Positions 1 to 5,122 of a stretch of 5,122 bases of DNA are shown piece after piece (position 1 is the first letter of the stretch; every line of letters starts with the position of its first letter). The notes beneath the pieces were generated by a model. It worked only from the letters and a program-made list of their open reading frames with translations. It made no database searches and was not told where the DNA came from. Both the position numbers and the translations under genes were made by a program. The stretch covers positions 959,572-964,693 of the forward strand of contig CP070828.1 in the NCBI GenBank assembly GCA_020344715.1, in the 5' to 3' direction. The stretch is from Candidatus Bathyarchaeota archaeon (GTDB lineage: Archaea > Thermoproteota > Bathyarchaeia > Bathyarchaeales > Bathyarchaeaceae).

Positions 1-1254
1 CATCTTCTTAAGCACAAAGGCCTGTTTCAAAGAGTACATGCAGCAAATGCGGCTGCAGTAGGGAATGTAGTTCTTGTCCCTAGATCCTGCGCAGAGAATA
101 ATCGCCATCGTTTCTACGTCACTTCCGTCAGCTCTTCTGATGAAACCTTCCGTGGGTCCGGAGGCAGAAGTTAATCTTTCCAAGTCCATCATGGTGATTA
201 CGTCTTTGTAGATGCCGTATCCATAATTCTGGAGCATATTCGCATCATAAAGCTGGTAGCCGGTGGCCATAATTATGGCACCCACGTTCCGCGCAACGAT
301 CTTCCCCTTGTCTTCAAGGTTTATAGCCTTAGCTGGACACATCTGCTCACATTTTCCACACTTCGTGCAGGCGTCAAAATCTATCGTATAAGTGGAAGGA
401 ACCGCCTGCGGAAATTCTATGTATGCGGCCTTTCTTTCAGACAAGCCTTCGTTATATTCGTCTATCGCAGTTACTGGACAGACCTTGGCGCACACTCCGC
501 AGCTTCGGCATTTCTCAGTGTCGACGCCTCTCGGTTTCATGAAGATTTTTACGGTATAATTGCCCGGGCGCCCGCTAACATCTTGCACCTCAGCGTAAGT
601 GAGCAGATTCACGTTTGGGTTTCTTCCTATCTCTGCCATTCGCGGTGTAAGTATGCACTGTGCACAGTCTAAAGTTGGAAAAACTTTCGTCAGTTTTGCC
701 ATGTTCCCCCCGACGCTTGATCTTTTCTCAACAACGTGGACCTTGTGACCCAAGTAGCCGAGTTCTAGGGCTGCGGTGATGCCGGCTATCCCTCCACCTA
801 TGATGAGGATTTCCCTTGAACTCTTTTCGCTTATGCTCTCTAGGGGTTCAAGTTCCAAGCTCCGCTCGTAGCCGCCTCTAATTAGGGTCAGAGCTTTTTT
901 TGTGGCTTCTGCAGAAGCTTTTGGACCGTGCACCCAAGAGGCTTGTTCCCTGATGTTTACGAATTCAAGCATGTACGGGTTTAACCCAGCCCTTTCCAAA
1001 ACGCTTTGGAAGGTCGGGAGGTGCATTCTTGGGGTGCAGCTGGCAACAACGACGCGGTCCAAGTTCTTTTTTGTTATTGCATTGATTATTATGTCTTGTG
1101 CGGGCCGAGAGCAAAGGTATTTGTTGTATTTGGCAACAACGACTCCTTCCCAAGTTTTGACGGCTTCTATAACAGCCTTTACGTCCACCACATCACCTAT
1201 GTTTCCGCCGCACTCGCAGACAAAAATTCCGACTCTTGGGGGATTGCCATCCAT
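1..1254 (-). CDS. hdrA: HdrA-like FAD/iron-sulfur electron-transfer subunit (N-terminal 418 residues; C-terminus cut by left edge)
   Basis: This frame is open from an ATG at 1254-1252 to the window edge. It matches the A subunit of heterodisulfide reductase, the FAD subunit that in methanogens bifurcates electrons between heterodisulfide and ferredoxin. Seen in order: an N-terminal cluster domain with Cys13/Cys15 (CECGGN), Cys48 and Cys73 (SCTP); a Rossmann FAD motif GGGIAG at 153-158; the HdrA signature LDCAQCILTP with Cys197 and Cys200; an inserted ferredoxin domain with two CxxCxxCxxxCP motifs (Cys249/252/255/259 and Cys296/299/302/306); and the late HdrA signature CAGSRD...YCSRICCMYSLKQA at 388-411. 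The family is usually about 650 residues, so roughly 230 are missing, normally including further FAD-fold sequence and a C-terminal ferredoxin. The start is supported by GGAAG 9 bases upstream and an in-frame TAA further up with no other ATG or GTG between. It diverges from the HdrD-like gene. Family identity is secure; its partner and substrate are inferred. Confidence 0.93.
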   Translation of the reverse strand, partial: MDGNPPRVGIFVCECGGNIGDVVDVKAVIEAVKTWEGVVVAKYNKYLCSRPAQDIIINAITKKNLDRVVVASCTPRMHLPTFQSVLERAGLNPYMLEFVNIREQASWVHGPKASAEATKKALTLIRGGYERSLELEPLESISEKSSREILIIGGGIAGITAALELGYLGHKVHVVEKRSSVGGNMAKLTKVFPTLDCAQCILTPRMAEIGRNPNVNLLTYAEVQDVSGRPGNYTVKIFMKPRGVDTEKCRSCGVCAKVCPVTAIDEYNEGLSERKAAYIEFPQAVPSTYTIDFDACTKCGKCEQMCPAKAINLEDKGKIVARNVGAIIMATGYQLYDANMLQNYGYGIYKDVITMMDLERLTSASGPTEGFIRRADGSDVETMAIILCAGSRDKNYIPYCSRICCMYSLKQAFVLKKM

Positions 1255-1310
1255 TTCGTCAATCTTCCGTTCGAATTCGTTCGTTGGAATTGTTACACTG
1301 ATGCAAAACG

Positions 1311-1320
1311 CTTAAAAAAT
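1311..1320. promoter_or_regulatory. AT-rich TATA-like element shared by the divergent hdrA and hdrD-like genes
   Basis: CTTAAAAAAT on the plus strand (ATTTTTTAAG on the minus) is the most AT-rich stretch in the 110-base gap between the two start codons. On the plus strand a purine-rich AAAACG lies just upstream, as expected of an archaeal BRE. Transcription starting about 25 bases downstream would give a leader of roughly 20 bases for the HdrD-like gene. Read on the minus strand, the same element would give a leader of about 30-35 bases for hdrA. Placement and composition are seen; promoter function in either direction is inferred. Confidence 0.4.
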
Positions 1321-1364
1321 CTTGTGTTTCATTGTTTCCTTCTATCGTAAACGAGATTTGGAAC

Positions 1365-2474
1365 ATGAACGCGCAAGAACTTGTTGAGAAACATAAATTG
1401 CTAGAGTGCATTCAGTGTGGGATGTGCACTGGAAGCTGTCCAGTGGCTAGAAAAGCGAATCTGAATGTTAGAAGGTACATGCGTGAAGTTTCTGCAAGTG
1501 GCAAGGTCAGTATACATCCTCGAGACGAGTTGTGGAGCTGCACGACTTGCGCCACTTGTGGTATTCGATGTCCAAAGGAACTAGTTCCATACGACTTTCT
1601 AATCGATATTCGAAGCCTCGTCGTAGAAAAAGGTCAAATCGCCCCAACCCTCCGAGACGCTTTAGAAGAGGTCTTCAAAAACGGCAATCCTTGGGGAAGA
1701 ATACGAGGCAAAAGGTCAGAGTGGGCGGAAGGTCTGAACATCAAACATGCGTCACAAGGCGTAGGCATCCTCTACTTTGTGGGTTGCACACCCGCCTATG
1801 ACCCGCGAGTTCAAGAAGTGGCAAGGAGCTTGGTGAGATGCTTCGAAAAAGCTGGAATCGACTTCGGAACCTTGGGAAACGAGGAGAACTGCTGTGGAAA
1901 CGAAGTCTACGGTATGGGCGAGAAAGGGCTGTTTGAGTTTCTCGTCGAAGAGAACACGAAGGTCCTCAACAAGTACAACGTAAAACAGGTTGTTACAAGC
2001 TGTCCCCATTCGTATCATTCGTTTAAAAACAGGTATGGCCAGACTAGCTTCGAGGTTTTGCATCACACGCAGTTGTTCGCGGACGCAATCGACAACGGCA
2101 AAATAGCCTTTTCGAGGAAACTGAACAAAACAGTCATCTATCACGATCCTTGTTTCTTGGGCAAACAAAACGGCGTCTACAGCGAACCCCGAAGAATCTT
2201 GGAGAGCATTCCAGGGGTGAAGCTTGTGGAATTCGACCGTTCCAAAGAGCGAAGCCTCTGCTGTGAGGGAGGCGGAGGTCGGATGTGGGTTGATATTCCA
2301 GGTGAACGTCTTGGAGAGACCCGTGTCAGAGATGCAGCCGAGGCGGGAGCTGAAGTTGTGGCAACTGCATGTCCCTTTTGCCTCTTGACTTTCGAAGACG
2401 CTGTTAAGACCACAGGTCTAGAGGGAAAAATTCAAGTCATGGACATCGCTGAACTGCTGTCACAGACCATTTGA
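1365..2474 (+). CDS. HdrD-like (HdrC-HdrB fusion) iron-sulfur protein with two CCG domains
   Basis: This 369-residue soluble protein combines an HdrC-type ferredoxin domain with an HdrB-type CCG region, the architecture of HdrD and its relatives (DsrK, GlpC, LutA and GlcF types). HdrB/HdrD proteins reduce disulfides such as CoM-S-S-CoB on non-cubane [4Fe-4S] clusters. Seen: two CxxCxxCxxxC cluster motifs (Cys15/18/21/25 and Cys59/62/65/69); first CCG motif with Cys141, Cys176-Cys177-Gly and Cys213; second with Cys263, Cys299-Cys300 and Cys336/Cys339 (CPFC), including GGGGRMW. The first motif ends CPHS instead of CxxC, so its last cysteine is Ser216; the second reads CCE rather than CCG but keeps every cysteine. 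No membrane segment is visible. The ATG at 1365 is preferred; an in-frame TTG at 1332 would add 11 residues of unconserved appearance. Divergent hdrA suggests an HdrA-HdrBC complex, and the nearby fumarate reductase genes are an alternative partner. The domain class is firm; the substrate is unknown. Confidence 0.88.
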   Translation: MNAQELVEKHKLLECIQCGMCTGSCPVARKANLNVRRYMREVSASGKVSIHPRDELWSCTTCATCGIRCPKELVPYDFLIDIRSLVVEKGQIAPTLRDALEEVFKNGNPWGRIRGKRSEWAEGLNIKHASQGVGILYFVGCTPAYDPRVQEVARSLVRCFEKAGIDFGTLGNEENCCGNEVYGMGEKGLFEFLVEENTKVLNKYNVKQVVTSCPHSYHSFKNRYGQTSFEVLHHTQLFADAIDNGKIAFSRKLNKTVIYHDPCFLGKQNGVYSEPRRILESIPGVKLVEFDRSKERSLCCEGGGGRMWVDIPGERLGETRVRDAAEAGAEVVATACPFCLLTFEDAVKTTGLEGKIQVMDIAELLSQTI

Positions 2475-2495
2475 TGTTCCAAACGGAGAACTGTG

Positions 2496-2510
2496 CTTAC
2501 TTTTCTCTTC
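2496..2510 (+). terminator. Pyrimidine/T-rich tract after the HdrD-like gene, possible archaeal terminator
   Basis: The 34-base gap between the convergent HdrD-like and CBS genes ends in a plus-strand pyrimidine tract (CTTACTTTTCTCTTC), which runs into the last codons of the CBS gene. Archaeal termination often uses T-rich tracts without a hairpin, and no convincing stem is seen here. Function is inferred from position and composition only. Confidence 0.2.
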
Positions 2511-3003
2511 ACGATATGTAGTGTTCTACTACTCTTTGGATACGCCCAGGTGTGTCTTCCTTCACAAGTCTCTTGAATTTGTTCAGAAGTTTAGGTTGAA
2601 GCCGCACGATATCCGTAAGAGTCACGAGTCCTACGAGCTTGTCATCTTGTACTACTGGAAGCTTCTTGATCTTCTGCTTTAGCATGTTTTGCAGCGCGGT
2701 TTCCAGTTCAGTAGTTGGACTGGCAACCCAGACGGGTCTCGACATGATCTCCTTGACCTCCGTGTTGTCTACGTTCCTGCTGTTGCCTATGACTCGTTTC
2801 AGTATATCCCGTTCCGTGACTATTCCATCAACTTTACCCTTATTTAACACGACCAAGCATCCAATCTCGAACTTGTTCATGAAGTGTACTGCTTGCTTGA
2901 CTGTCACGCCTGAATCAACGGCTATGACTTCTTTGATCATTACATCCGCAACTTTAAGAGGGGATACCGAGTGTTTAGCAATCGTTTGTGTTCTCCCGTA
3001 CAC
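2509..3003 (-). CDS. Stand-alone twin-CBS-domain protein (putative adenine-nucleotide sensor)
   Basis: The 164-residue product is almost entirely two CBS domains, about residues 18-70 and 84-135, with a short charged C-terminal tail. Each opens with the usual pattern (VADVMIKEVIAV, VKEIMSRPVWVA) and closes with a GxxTxxD-type ribose-phosphate motif: GIVTERD with Thr63/Asp66 and GLVTLTD with Thr128/Asp131. CBS pairs of this type bind AMP, ATP or other adenosyl ligands and usually act by controlling a partner protein. No DNA-binding or catalytic domain is attached. The start is GTG at 3003-3001; it is supported by AGGAAGG 8 bases upstream and by an in-frame TGA at 3023-3021 that leaves no earlier ATG, GTG or TTG. 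The gene is convergent with the HdrD-like gene and divergent from the flavoprotein gene. Regulation of either redox enzyme by energy charge is a hypothesis from context. The family call is strong; the ligand and partner are unknown. Confidence 0.9.
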   Translation of the reverse strand: MYGRTQTIAKHSVSPLKVADVMIKEVIAVDSGVTVKQAVHFMNKFEIGCLVVLNKGKVDGIVTERDILKRVIGNSRNVDNTEVKEIMSRPVWVASPTTELETALQNMLKQKIKKLPVVQDDKLVGLVTLTDIVRLQPKLLNKFKRLVKEDTPGRIQRVVEHYIS

Positions 3004-3049
3004 CTTAACAACCTTCCTTCAACGTATTGTGAGAAACCGCCAGCCGTCA

Positions 3050-3059
3050 GTGTATAACC
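3050..3059 (-). promoter_or_regulatory. Weak TATA-like element upstream of the CBS gene
   Basis: On the minus strand GGTTATACAC lies about 50 bases before the GTG start of the CBS gene. It would place transcription initiation near 3029, with a leader of about 25 bases that contains the AGGAAGG ribosome-binding site. A second AT-rich candidate (TTCAATAAAG, around 3080-3089) would give a longer leader. This is an inference from sequence and spacing. Confidence 0.3.
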
Positions 3060-3085
3060 AGACGGGCAACGGCAAAGGCTTTATT

Positions 3086-3139
3086 GAATACTCATGTTGG
3101 ATATTCGTATTATTCCTTATGAATCTAGAATACGTATTC
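3086..3139. promoter_or_regulatory. Operator-like palindrome GAATACGTATTC with phased half-sites
   Basis: GAATACGTATTC at 3128-3139 is a perfect 12-base palindrome in the divergent CBS/flavoprotein intergenic region. Related half-sites occur upstream: GAATAC at 3086-3091 and GTATTA at 3107-3112 (one mismatch from GTATTC). The three positions 3086, 3107 and 3128 are each 21 bases apart, close to two helical turns, so they would face the same side of the DNA. This resembles a cooperative site for a dimeric regulator. The palindrome and spacing are seen directly; a regulator and its effect are inferred. The region is AT-rich, which raises the chance of coincidental matches. Confidence 0.35.
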
Positions 3140-3183
3140 CGCGCTCGTCACCTCTAGCCATCAGCACAAGCCTTAAACCGTTG

Positions 3184-3191
3184 TTTTATAG
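3184..3191 (+). promoter_or_regulatory. TATA-like element upstream of the fumarate reductase-type operon
   Basis: TTTTATAG lies about 45 bases before the flavoprotein ATG. Initiation about 25 bases downstream (near 3212) would give a short leader of about 20 bases that includes the AGGAG ribosome-binding site. An alternative AT-rich element, CCTTAAACC at 3171-3179, would give a leader some 10 bases longer. Promoter function is inferred. Confidence 0.4.
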
Positions 3192-3222
3192 AATGAGGTC
3201 CTCTCTTCGAATGGCCAGCAGC

Positions 3223-3227
3223 AGGAG
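3223..3227 (+). promoter_or_regulatory. Ribosome-binding site fixing the flavoprotein start
   Basis: AGGAG ends 6 bases before the ATG at 3234. Two other ATGs nearby (3193 and 3211) are out of frame, so this site decides the start. The context TTTGAATG is repeated exactly at the start of the next gene. Confidence 0.75.
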
Positions 3228-3233
3228 ATTTGA

Positions 3234-4934
3234 ATGGAAAAGCTGACTCATGATGTTGTTATCGTCGGATCCGGACTGGCAGGCTTAAGGGCGGCTGTTG
3301 CTGCCGCAAAATTTGGCAGTGAAATCGATGTAGCAGTGATATCAAAGGTCTACCCAGTTCGTTCGCATTCTGTGTGCGCACAAGGTGGAACGGCCGCAGT
3401 GCTAGGAGACGGAGATTCCTTTGACTTGCACGCTTGGGACACCGTCAAGGGGTCTGATTTCCTTGCAGATCAAGATGTCGTAGAATTTTTTGTCGAACAA
3501 GCTCCCAAGGAGATAATCATTCAAGACCACTGGGGATGTCCGTGGAGCAGAACCGACGACGGAAAGATCAATCAACGCCCCTTCGGGGGGCACAGCTTCC
3601 CAAGGGCATGTTTCGCCGCTGACATGACTGGCTTCCACGAAATGCATACACTCTACGGAAAAGCCACATCATTTGACAACATAACTTTCTTTGATGAATG
3701 GTTTGTCACTTCCCTCATCGCTGAGGACAACGTTGCGGCAGGTTTGACAGCCATAGATCTGAAGACAGGTGAAATGCACGTCTTCCACTCTAAAGCCATC
3801 ATAATGGCCACTGGCGGCTATGCACGAATTTACGAATTTACAACATTTTCACATACGGCAACTGGCGATGGGATGACCATGGCCTATCGAGCTGGCGTAC
3901 CTCTAAAAGACATGGAATTCATTCAGTTCCACCCTACAGGTCTTGTTCCCTCCGGAATACTGATCACTGGAGGAGCGCGCGGCGAAGGAGGGTACTTGGT
4001 CAACGCCAGAGGTGAGCGCTTTATGAAACGCTATGCGCCTGAAAAGATGGAGTTGGCTCCACGGGACATCGTAGCCAGAGCGGAGACAACAGAGATTCAG
4101 GAAGGACGCGGATTAGAAGGACCGTATGGATCTTACATAGCGTTGGACCTGAGACATCTGGGCGAGGAGAAGATTAACGAGAGGCTACCGCTCATTCGCG
4201 ATGTCGCGGTGAAACTAAGCGGAGTGGACCCTGTCAAGGAGCCTATACCAATCAGGCCGGCGGCGCACTACTCCATGGGAGGTATTCACGCTAACATGAG
4301 AACCGAAACGGCGGTCTCAGGATTCTACGCAGCTGGCGAATGCTCTTGTTTGAATGTGCATGGAGCAAACAGGCTGGGTACAAACTCCACGACGGGTTGC
4401 CTGGTTTTTGGAGCAGTTGCCGGCGAAGAAGCTGCCAAATACGCCACGTCGAACGGTTTTCGCGAAGTTCCGCGTGAGAAAGTCTTGGCAGAGGAAAGAA
4501 GAATCTTTGACGGAATCTTGGGTGGCGAGGGTGATGAAAGGGTTCCGGTGATTAGGGATGAGATGAGACGGGTCATGAGCGAGAAGGTGTGGATTTACAG
4601 GAAAGGCGACGAGCTCGAAAGTGCCTTGAAGGAACTGAGAAAGCTCAAGGAGCGATTTCAAAACGTAAGAGTTGAGGACAAGAGTATGACATTCAACACT
4701 GGACTTGTCGCCGCCTTGCAGCTTGACTTCACGTTGGATCTGGCTGAAACTACGATCGCTGGTGCCCTTGCGCGAACAGAGTCGAGAGGAGCTCATTCCA
4801 GACCCGATTACCCGAAGCGTGACGATGAAAACTGGCTAAGGCATACGTTGGCGTACCATACGAGAGAGGGACCTAAGCTTGAGTACATTCCAGTTACGAT
4901 TACTAAGTGGCCGCCGACCAAGAGAGCCTACTAG
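3234..4934 (+). CDS. Fumarate reductase/succinate dehydrogenase flavoprotein subunit (FrdA/SdhA/TfrA family)
   Basis: This complete 566-residue flavoprotein interconverts fumarate and succinate at a FAD site and passes electrons through its iron-sulfur partner. Seen: the Rossmann motif GSGLAG at 12-17; SHSVCAQGG with His45, matching the histidine that carries covalent FAD in Sdh/Frd; the substrate-loop motif QFHPTG with His233 and Thr235; GARGEGG at 247-253; APRD with Arg277, aligning with the catalytic arginine of E. coli FrdA; HYSMGG with His345; and [10 protein letters not shown] with Arg380. The capping segment around 117-140 (PFGG...[15 protein letters not shown]) reads more like FrdA than E. 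coli-type SdhA. Length is normal for the family (about 570-600). No signal peptide is visible, so the domain should sit in the cytoplasm. The iron-sulfur subunit gene follows after 11 bases, clearly in the same operon. All catalytic residues looked for are present. Whether it works as fumarate reductase, succinate dehydrogenase or thiol:fumarate reductase cannot be read from this subunit. Confidence 0.95.
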   Translation: MEKLTHDVVIVGSGLAGLRAAVAAAKFGSEIDVAVISKVYPVRSHSVCAQGGTAAVLGDGDSFDLHAWDTVKGSDFLADQDVVEFFVEQAPKEIIIQDHWGCPWSRTDDGKINQRPFGGHSFPRACFAADMTGFHEMHTLYGKATSFDNITFFDEWFVTSLIAEDNVAAGLTAIDLKTGEMHVFHSKAIIMATGGYARIYEFTTFSHTATGDGMTMAYRAGVPLKDMEFIQFHPTGLVPSGILITGGARGEGGYLVNARGERFMKRYAPEKMELAPRDIVARAETTEIQEGRGLEGPYGSYIALDLRHLGEEKINERLPLIRDVAVKLSGVDPVKEPIPIRPAAHYSMGGIHANMRTETAVSGFYAAGECSCLNVHGANRLGTNSTTGCLVFGAVAGEEAAKYATSNGFREVPREKVLAEERRIFDGILGGEGDERVPVIRDEMRRVMSEKVWIYRKGDELESALKELRKLKERFQNVRVEDKSMTFNTGLVAALQLDFTLDLAETTIAGALARTESRGAHSRPDYPKRDDENWLRHTLAYHTREGPKLEYIPVTITKWPPTKRAY

Positions 4935-4940
4935 GAGGTG
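4933..4940 (+). promoter_or_regulatory. Strong Shine-Dalgarno overlapping the flavoprotein stop codon
   Basis: AGGAGGTG starts inside the TAG stop (4932-4934) of the flavoprotein gene and ends 5 bases before the ATG at 4946. This near-perfect anti-16S match points to tight coupling of the two subunits in one transcript. Confidence 0.8.
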
Positions 4941-4945
4941 TTTGA

Positions 4946-5122
4946 ATGACAACTCTAGTTGAGAAAACTGTCGAATTCACGATACATCGTTTCGATCCCA
5001 AACAAAAAAGGCCCTACGTGTCCACGTACAAGATGCCTGTTCGCAAGGGAACAACTCTGCTTGACGCTTTGATGTATATCAAAGACAACTTTGACGAGAC
5101 GCTTGCGTTTAGACACTCCTGC
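4946..5122 (+). CDS. Fumarate reductase/succinate dehydrogenase iron-sulfur subunit (N-terminal 59 residues; cut by right edge)
   Basis: The 59 visible codons start an SdhB/FrdB-type iron-sulfur protein, which carries electrons from the flavoprotein through [2Fe-2S], [4Fe-4S] and [3Fe-4S] (or second [4Fe-4S]) clusters. Seen: an N-terminal beta-strand segment typical of the family (VEFTIHRFDP), a conserved helix start (GTTLLDALMYIKD), and the approach to the plant-type [2Fe-2S] ligands, LAFRHSC. Cys59 at the very edge corresponds to the first ligand of the usual CRxGxCGxC motif. The rest lies beyond the window. The start is fixed by AGGAGGTG 5 bases upstream and an 11-base gap to the flavoprotein stop. 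In methanogens the equivalent TfrB subunit continues into an HdrD-like CCG domain (about 490 residues total), while ordinary SdhB is about 230-260; this cannot be resolved here. Confidence 0.88.
   Translation, partial: MTTLVEKTVEFTIHRFDPKQKRPYVSTYKMPVRKGTTLLDALMYIKDNFDETLAFRHSC

Noticed and set aside
902..1350. Two plus-strand open frames (902-1315 and 1006-1350), and a minus-strand frame at 965-1153
   Set aside because: All overlap the clear hdrA-like coding frame on the minus strand, and their translations show no domain or plausible composition. They are shadow frames.
1332..1364. TTG at 1332 as start of the HdrD-like gene
   Set aside because: It would add 11 residues that do not look like the family's N-terminus, has no good ribosome-binding site, and lies close to or upstream of the likely transcription start. 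The ATG at 1365 is simpler.
1752..2413. Minus-strand frames of 138 and 78 codons opposite the HdrD-like gene
   Set aside because: They are antisense to conserved CCG-domain coding sequence and have no recognisable domains.
2639..3157. Plus-strand open frame of 172 codons opposite the CBS gene
   Set aside because: It lies antisense to a convincing twin-CBS protein and its translation is low-complexity Ser/Thr/Leu without motifs, typical of an antisense shadow.
4317..4796. Antisense frames (4317-4796 and 4325-4576) and a plus-strand frame (4354-4551) inside the flavoprotein gene
   Set aside because: The flavoprotein frame here has conserved motifs ([10 protein letters not shown] and the C-terminal domain), while the overlapping frames have none.

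Overview
The window looks archaeal. It carries an HdrA-type flavoprotein, an HdrC-HdrB-like iron-sulfur fusion, a stand-alone twin-CBS protein and the flavoprotein/iron-sulfur subunits of a succinate dehydrogenase/fumarate reductase-type enzyme. Upstream regions show AT-rich TATA-like elements rather than clear -35/-10 boxes, and several genes have strong Shine-Dalgarno sites. Base composition is close to balanced. An anaerobic archaeon is the best guess (an uncultured Bathyarchaeia-like, methanogen-like or Archaeoglobus-like lineage would fit), but the sequence alone does not fix the lineage.

Layout: 1-1254 (minus) is the N-terminal 418 residues of an hdrA-like gene that runs off the left edge. 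It diverges from 1365-2474 (plus), a 369-residue HdrD-like fusion of an HdrC-type two-cluster ferredoxin domain with an HdrB-type pair of CCG domains. The 110-base gap between them holds one AT-rich element that could serve both directions. 2509-3003 (minus) is a 164-residue twin-CBS protein, convergent with the HdrD-like gene. A 230-base divergent intergenic region (3004-3233) contains a perfect 12-base palindrome with phased related half-sites, plus TATA-like elements. 3234-4934 (plus) is a complete fumarate reductase/succinate dehydrogenase flavoprotein. It is followed after 11 bases by the first 59 codons of the iron-sulfur subunit (4946 to the right edge).

Functional reading: HdrA and HdrB/C-type modules handle thiol/disulfide chemistry and flavin-based electron bifurcation, while the Sdh/Frd pair interconverts fumarate and succinate. 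Their proximity recalls the methanogen thiol:fumarate reductase (TfrAB), in which an SdhB-like domain and an HdrD-like CCG domain are fused in one polypeptide. Here a separate HdrD-like protein lies about 0.8 kb upstream of the flavoprotein gene. A soluble, thiol- or ferredoxin-coupled fumarate reductase, or an Hdr complex adjoining an ordinary Sdh, are both possible. The two truncated edge genes hold the information that would decide. No RNA genes, mobile elements or CRISPR arrays were seen.
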